Of a stretch of 6,715 nt of DNA, positions 1-6,186 are shown in pieces. The notes under the pieces were generated by a model. The model made no database searches and was not told the DNA's origin. It saw only the letters and a list, made by a program, of their open reading frames with translations. Source of the DNA: Vicinamibacteria bacterium. GTDB lineage: Bacteria > Acidobacteriota > Vicinamibacteria > Fen-336 > JAGNNV01. The DNA lies in assembly GCA_016650185.1 (NCBI GenBank), contig JAENWE010000033.1, forward strand, positions 1 through 6,715. The letters are read 5' to 3'. The position numbers and the translations under genes were made by a program. Position 1 is the stretch's first letter. Every line of letters starts with the position of its first letter.

Positions 1-26
1 AAGGCGGCTTCCAGAGCAACCCTTTG

Positions 27-485
27 ATGCGCCTCACCCTGGGTCTCACACTCGTCCTGCTCGTTGGCTTCTGGGCCACCAACATCGCCATGTACTTCTC
101 CCGGATGAGCCTCGACCCGGGTTCGGTCGTGACCTACTACAACGGCTCCGAAGAAGATTTTCGGCCCGCGCGCTCGGCCGGGTCGATGATCGAGACCATG
201 CACATGCACCTGCCCATGATGGCGGTGGTGTTGCTGCTTCTCACGCACCTGCTTATCTTCCTCCCGCTGTCGCGCGGGGCCAAGGTTGGCCTCATCCTGG
301 CCGCCTTCGCCTCGGCGGTTCTCGAGGAAGGAGGGGGTTGGCTGGTCCGCTTCGCGAGTCCGGCGTTCGCCCCGCTGAAGGTGATCGGCTTCCTGGGCCT
401 CCAGTCCGCGATCGCCTTCCTGCTTACGGCACTCGGGATTTTCCTGTGGGAAGCTTCACGGCGGGAGGGCGCGGACCCTGGCTAA
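27..485 (+). CDS. Small multi-pass membrane protein of unknown function (start may lie upstream)
   Basis: I do not recognise this protein as a named family. Read from the ATG at 27 it has 152 residues and looks like a four-helix inner-membrane protein, with hydrophobic segments at about residues 3-23, 62-80, 84-99 and 117-141. A polar loop (about 27-57, containing VVTYYNGSEEDF) separates helices 1 and 2. His59, His61 and His74 sit at the start of and inside helix 2, and Glu100-Glu101 lie near the end of helix 3; such residues could bind a metal or haem b, but that is inference. The start is uncertain: the frame is open back to the left edge, a TTG codon at 24 is also in frame, and no good Shine-Dalgarno precedes 27. 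The gene may therefore be 5'-truncated by the window. It ends at a TAA 176 bases before the next plus-strand gene and converges with the haem operon, so co-regulation with haem synthesis is not shown. Confidence 0.75.
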   Translation: MRLTLGLTLVLLVGFWATNIAMYFSRMSLDPGSVVTYYNGSEEDFRPARSAGSMIETMHMHLPMMAVVLLLLTHLLIFLPLSRGAKVGLILAAFASAVLEEGGGWLVRFASPAFAPLKVIGFLGLQSAIAFLLTALGIFLWEASRREGADPG

Positions 486-644
486 CGGAGATCCCAGGCC
501 CCCGCCCGGGCGACGCTTAACGCCAGGTGTGAGCGACAGCTGTCCGGGCACTGGGGTCGCCTCAACATTCCGTTCGCGAAACGACGCGGTTCTCGCTCCA
601 TCTTCGAATCAGCGGAATCGCGAAGGCCATTCCACCACCTTGAC

Positions 645-652
645 GAGGGAGA
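645..652 (+). promoter_or_regulatory. Shine-Dalgarno sequence of the RibD_C-like gene
   Basis: A purine-rich GAGGGAGA lies nine bases before the ATG at 662. It is the best ribosome binding site visible in the window and supports that start. Upstream of it, in 486-644, I found no convincing -35/-10 pair. Confidence 0.6.
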
Positions 653-661
653 ATCTGGACG

Positions 662-1189
662 ATGCAACTCCTAGGAATCGCCGCAATGTCGCTGGACGGC
701 TGTCTCACCTGCCACGATCGGCCCGGAACCGGTTTCGCTTCGGCGGAAGACCATGCCTTCTTTCAAGACGCACTGCAGACTTTCGACTGCAGCATCGCCG
801 GGAGGCGCACCTATGAGGCGGCCCGCGAAGCCATCCTCCGAGCGGGGCCGGGGCCGCGATTGCAAATCGTTCTGACCAGTACCCCGGGGCGCTTCACCGA
901 GGCACGAACCGATCATCTGGAGTTCCGCAACGCGGGCGTCGCCGAGGTCGCCCGGGAACTCACTCGTCGCGGTCGCACACGATGCGCGCTCCTTGGGGGC
1001 ACCGGACTGTACACCGAAGCCTGCGCCCTCGGTCTGCTCGACGAGCTGTGGGTCACCATTGAACCCGTGGCCTTCGGCGAAGGCGTCCGCATGTTCAGGG
1101 GCCCGGTGGAGTTCCGTTTCGAGCTCGCGGAATCTGTAGCCCTGTCCGGAAATACGCTGGTCCTCAAGTACCGCAGGCTAGGTGGCTAA
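662..1189 (+). CDS. RibD C-terminal / dihydrofolate reductase-like domain protein
   Basis: A 175-residue single-domain protein of the RibD_C (DHFR-like, NADPH-binding) fold. Landmarks occur in the family order: the N-terminal MSLDG motif (residues 9-13), an SAED segment (27-30), GRRTYE (47-52), an LTS strand after the middle helix (71-73), the glycine-rich LLGGTGLY (110-117) and DELWVTIEPVAFGEG (127-141), followed by a C-terminal strand ending LVLKYRRL. There is no N-terminal cytidine-deaminase domain, so this is not full-length bifunctional RibD. Stand-alone relatives are usually annotated as dihydrofolate reductase family proteins with unknown substrates. A soluble NADPH-dependent reductase is the reasonable inference; a role in riboflavin or folate synthesis cannot be claimed, since no rib or fol neighbour is present. 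The ATG at 662 is supported by the Shine-Dalgarno at 645-652. The gene stands alone on its strand and converges with hemH. Confidence 0.85.
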   Translation: MQLLGIAAMSLDGCLTCHDRPGTGFASAEDHAFFQDALQTFDCSIAGRRTYEAAREAILRAGPGPRLQIVLTSTPGRFTEARTDHLEFRNAGVAEVARELTRRGRTRCALLGGTGLYTEACALGLLDELWVTIEPVAFGEGVRMFRGPVEFRFELAESVALSGNTLVLKYRRLGG

Positions 1190-1207
1190 GGTCCCCCGAA
1201 CAGGCTC

Positions 1208-1230
1208 GTCCTGCCGGAAGTTCGCAGGAC
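1208..1230 (+). terminator. Hairpin downstream of the RibD_C-like gene, weak terminator candidate
   Basis: A perfect seven-base inverted repeat (GTCCTGC at 1208-1214 and GCAGGAC at 1224-1230) encloses a nine-base loop, 18 bases after the stop of the plus-strand gene. No T-run follows, so it is not a canonical intrinsic terminator. It may only stabilise the 3' end or be chance. Confidence 0.25.
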
Positions 1231-1311
1231 AGAGGGTGCCGGTGTGAGAAACGGGCCGCCGGGGCCAGCGGGCGTCTGACCGCTAAGCCATGGCCGACCT
1301 CGCAGCCCGCT

Positions 1312-1346
1312 TCTGAGAGGCCCTTCTCGCCGATGAGAGTCTCAGA
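1312..1346 (-). terminator. Hairpin just downstream of hemH, weak terminator candidate for the haem operon
   Basis: TCTGAGA (1312-1318) and TCTCAGA (1340-1346) form a perfect seven-base stem. The loop between them holds an inner TCTC/GAGA pairing (1325-1328 with 1335-1338). In the minus direction the structure begins 11 bases after the hemH stop codon, a typical place for an operon end. No U-tract follows on the minus strand, so a Rho-dependent end or a processed 3' end is as likely as intrinsic termination. Confidence 0.3.
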
Positions 1347-1357
1347 GACGTTCCAGC

Positions 1358-2386
1358 TCAATCGGCAGGAAGCCGTCTGATCCGACTCGGTATCGTGCTC
1401 AGCCTCCCCTCCGAAGGGAGGGCCGCCGGCCGTGTCGCCTCGAGCGTTGACATCACCTGCGCCGCTATCGCGTCCAACAAACTCGCTGTCGCGTTCAGGC
1501 AGGGCACAAAACGGACATCCATCTGCGGATGTCGCGCTGCGATTACCCGACCCTCCAGCTGGGTTTCGGCGTTATCGGCCAGGAAGCCATAGGGGAAATA
1601 GGCGACCTTCGAATACCCGGCATCGCTGACGCCCTGAAGGGTCTGCTCCACCGGTGGCTCAGTCCACCGGCCGCCCCGCGTGTGATTGAGCCAGCCATGA
1701 GCGACCATCCCAAACGATGGCGCAAGGCGTGTCTTGATCGCCTCGCAAAGCCGCTCGGTGTTCTCCCGTCCGGTGTCGATGGGTTTGGCGGGCTCGAGAA
1801 GCGTGCCATGGGCCGCCAGCACCAGAGCCGTCGATCGACCCTGGTCCCCGTCGAAGCCGAGGCAGTCAAGCACGTGCCCGGCCGAGAGCTCCGCAAGGGA
1901 CTCGGCTTCAATCGCGGAAAGAACCTGAACCGGCCGGCCACGCCTTCCGCTCTCATTGATCCCATCCGCGACCTGCCGCGACAGGGCGTGCGTGAAAGCC
2001 GAATCGGCGGCGTACATTGGCGCGATCCATATCGGTTCGTCCGAGGGAAGGGCACGCAGCACGTCGCCCAAGAAAGGACGGCGAAACTCGTAGGCGACGT
2101 GCGACACCCAGCCTCCGTCGGGAAACGCCGCGTCGAGCGTCGCCTTGATTCGTCTCGCCTGCTCCCGCGTGATCCCTTCGAGCGGAGACCCGTAACCCCA
2201 CCTCCTCCACAGCTTGCGCCGGCCGTGGGCTCGCGACAGTGCGATCAGGGGAATCAGCGGAGCGGGAATGGCGGCGATGATCCGAGTCAAATTCCGGAGG
2301 ATCCGGTGCGAATAGGCGAACTGCTCCGTGAACGACGGGGCCTGTGGCTCGCCGTAGCTCACCAGGACGAGATGCCTTCGGGTCAT
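1358..2386 (-). CDS. hemH: Ferrochelatase (divergent HemH family)
   Basis: Inserts Fe2+ into protoporphyrin IX, the last step of haem synthesis. The product has 342 residues, near the usual length of bacterial ferrochelatases. Recognisable points are an N-terminal strand followed by SYGEP (10-14, where many homologues have NLGGP), GSPLEGIT (66-73), the catalytic-His strand LAAHGT with His193 (B. subtilis His183), TRGGRWTEPP (236-245; the usual SxxGxxxWxxP region) and YGFLADNAETQLE (266-278) with Glu274 (B. subtilis Glu264). The His193-Glu274 spacing of 81 equals that in B. subtilis. The acidic ladder Asp271/Glu274/Glu278 is kept, but the usual His between Asp and Glu (human His341) is Asn272. 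About 25 C-terminal residues look like a non-conserved tail. The ATG at 2386 overlaps the hemY stop by four bases and has no clear Shine-Dalgarno. A CbiX-like chelatase for another metal is less likely given the hemY neighbour. Confidence 0.88.
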   Translation of the reverse strand: MTRRHLVLVSYGEPQAPSFTEQFAYSHRILRNLTRIIAAIPAPLIPLIALSRAHGRRKLWRRWGYGSPLEGITREQARRIKATLDAAFPDGGWVSHVAYEFRRPFLGDVLRALPSDEPIWIAPMYAADSAFTHALSRQVADGINESGRRGRPVQVLSAIEAESLAELSAGHVLDCLGFDGDQGRSTALVLAAHGTLLEPAKPIDTGRENTERLCEAIKTRLAPSFGMVAHGWLNHTRGGRWTEPPVEQTLQGVSDAGYSKVAYFPYGFLADNAETQLEGRVIAARHPQMDVRFVPCLNATASLLDAIAAQVMSTLEATRPAALPSEGRLSTIPSRIRRLPAD

Positions 2387-3756
2387 GATCGGCCGGACAG
2401 ACGATCGGCCAGTTGGCGGGCGCTTCGCCGCGCGCTCGCCACAGCACTCGTGAACGAGACGCCGTCGTAGGCCGTCCCGCAAACGCCGAGCCCGGGATGA
2501 GCGGCCAGAGCCGTGGAGATCGCCTCCACACGCTCTGAATGACCGACCGTGTACTGCGCGATTGCCTTGGGCCAGCGAAAGATCCATTGCCGCTCGGGTT
2601 CCGCGCTCAGCCCCATGACCGCCTTCAACTCGCTCCTCGCGAGGGCGGCGATTGCCTCTTCGTCGAGGGCGGGAACGTCCGGCCGGGAGACTCCGCCGAG
2701 CACGACCCTGAGCAGGGCGCGGCCCGAAGGGGCGCGGCCGGGGAAGATCGATGACTCCCACAGAACACCCAGCGTCGCGAACTGCTCCGATCGCGGCACG
2801 AGGTAGCCGTAGCCGTCGAGCGACCGCGGCACGTCCTCGGCGCGAAAGCCCATGGCGATGACGGCCAGGCCCGCGTACGGAATGGAGGCAAGGGCGGCGG
2901 CCAGAGCGCCGTCGGTCGAACCAAGGACGCGCCCGGTGATATGCGACGGGGTGGCAAAGACGACCCTTTCCGCGGACAGCGACGTTCCATTCGACAGGGA
3001 AACGCGCCATTCCCTCCCTTCGCGTTCGATTCCGCCCACCGCTACGCCGGCGATGACTCTGGGGCCCAGGCGCTCGGCCAGCGCGGAGGTCAGGACCCCG
3101 AGACCTCGATCGAAGGTGAGCAGGCGTGTGCGGCCGCCCGACTTCTTGCGCCGCGCGAACGCCGCCTTCACCAGACTTCCATGCGCCTCCTCCCATTCGT
3201 GGAGGACCGGGAACTGAGAACGCAAAGAGAGCGCGCGGCTGTCGCCGCCCGAAATCCCCGACACCACGGTGTCGACGAATGTGTCCGCCGCCTCGCGCCC
3301 GATCCGGCGCTCCGCGAAAGCGAATACCGTCTCATCCACATCCTTGGGCGGGCCGGGCGCCCACGGCTCGCCAAGCAGCCTGAGCTTCCCGCGCCAACTC
3401 AGGGACTTTGAGGTGAGGAAACTCCCCGGCGAGCTCGGAACCTGAAGAAGCTGGCGCTTCCGCACGATGAAGCGGCGGCGCGCGGCCGCGCTCGACTCGA
3501 TGAGGCGCGAAGTGAGGCCGAGCTGGTCCACGAGACTGAGCGCCTCTGGCTCGCTGTCCAGAAAGCCATTCGGCCCCGACTCGACGAGCCATCCGCCGTC
3601 AGCCAACGTGCGCGCGTGCCCTCCTGCCTCGGGAGCGGACTCGATCAGCCGGACGTCCGCTTCAACCCCGCGGCTGGCCAGTTCGTCGATGAGGGTGGAG
3701 GCGAAGGTGAGGCCGGTAATGCCGCCACCGACCACCACCGCCCTGGTGGCTGTCAT
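2383..3756 (-). CDS. hemY: Protoporphyrinogen oxidase, HemY type (FAD-dependent)
   Basis: Oxidises protoporphyrinogen IX to protoporphyrin IX by removing six electrons, normally with O2 as acceptor; such enzymes are usually attached to or near the inner membrane. At 457 residues it matches HemY-type enzymes (also called hemG or pgoX). Visible features are the N-terminal FAD dinucleotide fold GGGITGL (10-16), the acidic end of its second strand (Glu39) followed by GGHART (45-50), the substrate-domain start ESGPNGFL (59-66), FPVLHEWEEAHGSL (182-195), TFDRGLGVLTSALAERLG (214-231), GYGYLVP (315-321) and the C-terminal FAD-closing segment GVCGTAYDGVSFTSAV (424-439). That last segment differs from the common GxxYxGxGxPDC form. 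The ATG at 3756 forms an ATGA overlap with the hemN stop. An in-frame start 69 bases upstream would add residues unlike the family, so it was not used. The gene also overlaps hemH by four bases. Confidence 0.93.
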   Translation of the reverse strand: MTATRAVVVGGGITGLTFASTLIDELASRGVEADVRLIESAPEAGGHARTLADGGWLVESGPNGFLDSEPEALSLVDQLGLTSRLIESSAAARRRFIVRKRQLLQVPSSPGSFLTSKSLSWRGKLRLLGEPWAPGPPKDVDETVFAFAERRIGREAADTFVDTVVSGISGGDSRALSLRSQFPVLHEWEEAHGSLVKAAFARRKKSGGRTRLLTFDRGLGVLTSALAERLGPRVIAGVAVGGIEREGREWRVSLSNGTSLSAERVVFATPSHITGRVLGSTDGALAAALASIPYAGLAVIAMGFRAEDVPRSLDGYGYLVPRSEQFATLGVLWESSIFPGRAPSGRALLRVVLGGVSRPDVPALDEEAIAALARSELKAVMGLSAEPERQWIFRWPKAIAQYTVGHSERVEAISTALAAHPGLGVCGTAYDGVSFTSAVASARRSARQLADRLSGRS

Positions 3757-5156
3757 ACCGTGCGGCTGAAGATAGGGGCCGTGCCCGCCAGCCGCCCGCG
3801 AAGGTACCGGTCGAACACCATGCATACGTTGCGGACGAAGAGCCGGCCCAGCGGCGTGACCGCGACCTCCGAGTCATCGACGGTCACCAGACCGTCGGTG
3901 GTTGCGGAGTCCGCAGTGGTGAGCTCGTGGAGCTCCGGCGCGAAGTAGTCGCCGAAGACAATCCCAAAGCGCTCCTCGATCTCCTTGCGGCTCACCGAGA
4001 AGTTGCACATGAGGCCGGCGATCACCTCGCGACGGATCAGGTCGTCCGGCTGCATCTCGTACCCACGCTCGACCGGGAAGCGGCCGTGGTCAAGGGCCGC
4101 GTAGTACTCGTTGAGCTTCTTCGTGTTCTGCACGAAGGCGCCCTGGACTTCACCGATCCCGGACACCCCCAGGGCCACCATGTCCCGTGTCTTCTGGACC
4201 GTGTAGCCCATGAAATTGCGATGCAGGTCGCGGCGCTCGACCGCCATGGCGAGCTCGTCCTCGGGAAGGGCGAAATGGTCCATGCCGATCTGTCGGTAGC
4301 CAGCACCCGTGAACGCGTCGATGGCGAGGGCGAGGAGCTCCAGTTTGAGTTCGGGCGACGGCAGGCTTTCGTCCGGGAGCGATTTCATGTGAGCGCGCAT
4401 CCAGGGGACGAAGGCGAAGGAATAGACGGCCACCCGGTCCGGGCGGAGAGTCAGGCTGCGCTCAAGGGTGCGCCGAAAGCCATCGACGGTCTGGAGGGGC
4501 AGCCCGTAGATCAGATCGATGTTGATCGAGGCGAACCCGGCGGCGCGGGCTTCGACCATCAGGTCGCGGGTCAGCTCGTAGCTCTGCTCCCGGTTGACCG
4601 CGCGCTGCACTTCGGGAGCGAAATCTTGAACGCCCATGGACAGGCGATTGAAGCCCAGCGCCCGCAGTCGATGAAGGTGGGCGACATGCGTGACCCGCGG
4701 ATCGATCTCCACCCCGATTTCCGCGTCGTCGGTGAAGGTAAAGCGGCGATGCAGCGAATCGAAGATCCGCCCGAGTTGATCGGCCTCGTAGTAGGTGGGC
4801 GTTCCCCCGCCCCAGTGCATCTGGGCGATCTTCCGGCGGTCGGGCAAAGCGCCCGCGAGAAGATCGATCTCCTTCTCCAGGTAATCGAGATACTTTGCCG
4901 CGACGTCTCGGTGGCGCGTGATGATGACGTTGCATCCGCAGAAGCCACAGCGGTGCTCGCAGAAGGGAAGGTGGATGTAGGCGGAGAGCGGTGCAAGCGA
5001 ATCGGCGTTCGCGAGCGCCAGCCTCTCGCGATACTGCCCTTCACCCACGCCTTCGTGGAACTCCACCGCCGTCGGATAGGACGTGTATCGCGGACCCGGC
5101 CGGTCATACCGCTCGAGAAGAGCGAGGGTGGAGCTCCGATCGGTCAGGTCATGCAT
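3753..5156 (-). CDS. hemN: Oxygen-independent coproporphyrinogen III oxidase (dehydrogenase), radical SAM
   Basis: Decarboxylates the two propionates of coproporphyrinogen III to vinyl groups using S-adenosylmethionine and a [4Fe-4S] cluster, giving protoporphyrinogen IX without O2; cytoplasmic. The 467 residues compare with 457 in E. coli HemN. Motifs run in the true HemN order: PRYTSYPTA (22-30), Tyr60, the cluster motif CEHRCGFCGC with Cys66, Cys70, Cys73 and the extra Cys75, WGGGTPTY (115-122), EIDP (150-153) with Glu149 before it, MGVQDF (174-179), DLIYGLPLQT (214-223), HRNFMGYT (312-319), GVSGIGEV (330-337), IRREVIAGLMCNF (374-386) and RNVCMVFDRYL (442-452). The fourth cysteine, the HRNFxGYT segment and the complete C-terminal domain separate it from HemW-like proteins, which lack coproporphyrinogen activity. 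The ATG at 5156 overlaps the hemE stop by eight bases and the gene overlaps hemY by four. No strong Shine-Dalgarno precedes it, suggesting coupling to hemE translation. Confidence 0.96.
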   Translation of the reverse strand: MHDLTDRSSTLALLERYDRPGPRYTSYPTAVEFHEGVGEGQYRERLALANADSLAPLSAYIHLPFCEHRCGFCGCNVIITRHRDVAAKYLDYLEKEIDLLAGALPDRRKIAQMHWGGGTPTYYEADQLGRIFDSLHRRFTFTDDAEIGVEIDPRVTHVAHLHRLRALGFNRLSMGVQDFAPEVQRAVNREQSYELTRDLMVEARAAGFASINIDLIYGLPLQTVDGFRRTLERSLTLRPDRVAVYSFAFVPWMRAHMKSLPDESLPSPELKLELLALAIDAFTGAGYRQIGMDHFALPEDELAMAVERRDLHRNFMGYTVQKTRDMVALGVSGIGEVQGAFVQNTKKLNEYYAALDHGRFPVERGYEMQPDDLIRREVIAGLMCNFSVSRKEIEERFGIVFGDYFAPELHELTTADSATTDGLVTVDDSEVAVTPLGRLFVRNVCMVFDRYLRGRLAGTAPIFSRTV

Positions 5157-6186
5157 GGGCGGCGCTCATCACCGGATAGGCCTGGACGGTCTCGATCATC
5201 GTCTTCACCGACTCGATCGGCGTCTCGGGAAGGATCCCATGGCCGAGATTCATGATGTGACCCGGACGTCCCGCGACGGAGTCGAGGATTCCGCTCACCC
5301 GCCCCCGGATCACCGCGGCGTCCGCGAACAAAACGTGCGGATCGAGGTTCCCCTGCAGGGCCAGAGTGGGTCGCACCCGCGCCGCCACCTGATCGAGAGG
5401 CGTCCGCCAGCACACGCCGAGCACGTCCGACCCGGCCCGGCTCGCGGCCTCGATCAGATGGGGCCCTCCGTTGACGAAGTAGATGACCGGCACGTTGAGA
5501 TCGCGAACGGAGGCGACGATGCTCTTGACGAAGGGCAGGGCGAAGCGTTCGTAGTCGGCGAGACCCAGGATCCCCGCCCACGAGTCGAAGATCTGCACGG
5601 CCTGGGCGCCGGCCTGAATCTGAAGGCGAAGGTAGTCGCTCATCGCGACGGAGAGCTTTTCGAGCAGGGCCTCGAGAGTCGCCGGTTCTCTGAACATCAG
5701 TTGCTTGACCGCCCCGAACCCTTCCTTGCCCTCTCCCTGGACCAGATACGCGGCGAGGGTGAAGGGCGCGCCGCAGAACCCGATCAGGGGCGCACGATCG
5801 CCCAGGTCCCGACGCACCATGCGGATGGCCTCGGCCACGAAAGGCACCGCCTCTGCCGCGGGCCGGGCCACGAGGGAGTCGACCTGGGCCCGCGTCCGCA
5901 CCGGCTCTGCGATCTTCGGCCCGGGCGAGAAGGTCATGGGAATCCCGAAGGCGTCCAGGGGAAGGAGGATGTCCGAGAAGAGAATCGCGGCGTCGAGCGG
6001 GAAGCGCTGGAGAGGCTGCAGGGTCGCTTCGGCGGCGAGGTCCGGAGTGCGGCAAAGATCGAGGAAATCCACACGCTTACGCAGGTCGCGATATTCGGGC
6101 AGGTAACGCCCGGCCTGACGCATGATCCACACCGGGGTCCGGTCCACAGTCTCCCGTCGGCACGCGCGCAAGAATCGATCGTTCAT
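5149..6186 (-). CDS. hemE: Uroporphyrinogen III decarboxylase
   Basis: Removes the four acetate carboxyls of uroporphyrinogen III to give coproporphyrinogen III, with no cofactor; cytoplasmic homodimer. The product has 345 residues, the normal length. Active-site elements are all present: WIMRQAGRYLPEYR (20-33) with Arg23 and Arg27, FSDIL (70-74) with the catalytic Asp72, FSPGP (86-90), GFCGAPFTLAAYLVQG (136-151) with Tyr147, FDSWAG (200-205), and NLGHGILPETP (313-323) with His316. The ATG at 6186 overlaps the hemL stop as ATGA and starts the protein MNDRFLRACR, as expected for the family. A longer in-frame reading from 6405 adds 73 residues that only shadow hemL, so it was rejected. The gene sits directly before hemN, whose enzyme uses its product. 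Confidence 0.97.
   Translation of the reverse strand: MNDRFLRACRRETVDRTPVWIMRQAGRYLPEYRDLRKRVDFLDLCRTPDLAAEATLQPLQRFPLDAAILFSDILLPLDAFGIPMTFSPGPKIAEPVRTRAQVDSLVARPAAEAVPFVAEAIRMVRRDLGDRAPLIGFCGAPFTLAAYLVQGEGKEGFGAVKQLMFREPATLEALLEKLSVAMSDYLRLQIQAGAQAVQIFDSWAGILGLADYERFALPFVKSIVASVRDLNVPVIYFVNGGPHLIEAASRAGSDVLGVCWRTPLDQVAARVRPTLALQGNLDPHVLFADAAVIRGRVSGILDSVAGRPGHIMNLGHGILPETPIESVKTMIETVQAYPVMSAAHA

Noticed and set aside
503..512. CGCCCGGGCG palindrome after the membrane-protein gene as a terminator
   Set aside because: A perfect palindrome with no loop cannot form a stable RNA hairpin of its full length, and no T-run follows.
573..580. TTCGCGAA palindrome as a possible operator
   Set aside because: Only eight bases, with imperfect flanks; such words are common in high-GC DNA and no promoter is visible next to it.
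640..645. TTGACG as a -35 promoter element
   Set aside because: It lies too close to the ATG at 662 to leave room for a -10 box and leader, and no TATAAT-like word follows at 16-18 bases.
1529..2470. Plus-strand open frame (313 codons) opposite hemH
   Set aside because: Antisense shadow of the ferrochelatase gene; no Shine-Dalgarno and no family features.
2387..3196. In-frame 270-codon extension upstream of hemH
   Set aside because: It overlaps hemY entirely in another frame and is arginine-rich. HemH proteins begin at the short strand found directly after the ATG at 2386.
3757..3825. 23-codon extension upstream of hemY
   Set aside because: It overlaps the end of hemN. The FAD-binding strand normally begins within a few residues of the start, as it does from the ATG at 3756.
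3927..5255. Long plus-strand open frame (442 codons) opposite hemN
   Set aside because: It lies antisense to a hemN gene with every family motif and has an arginine/glycine/histidine-rich composition typical of high-GC shadow frames, with no recognisable domain.
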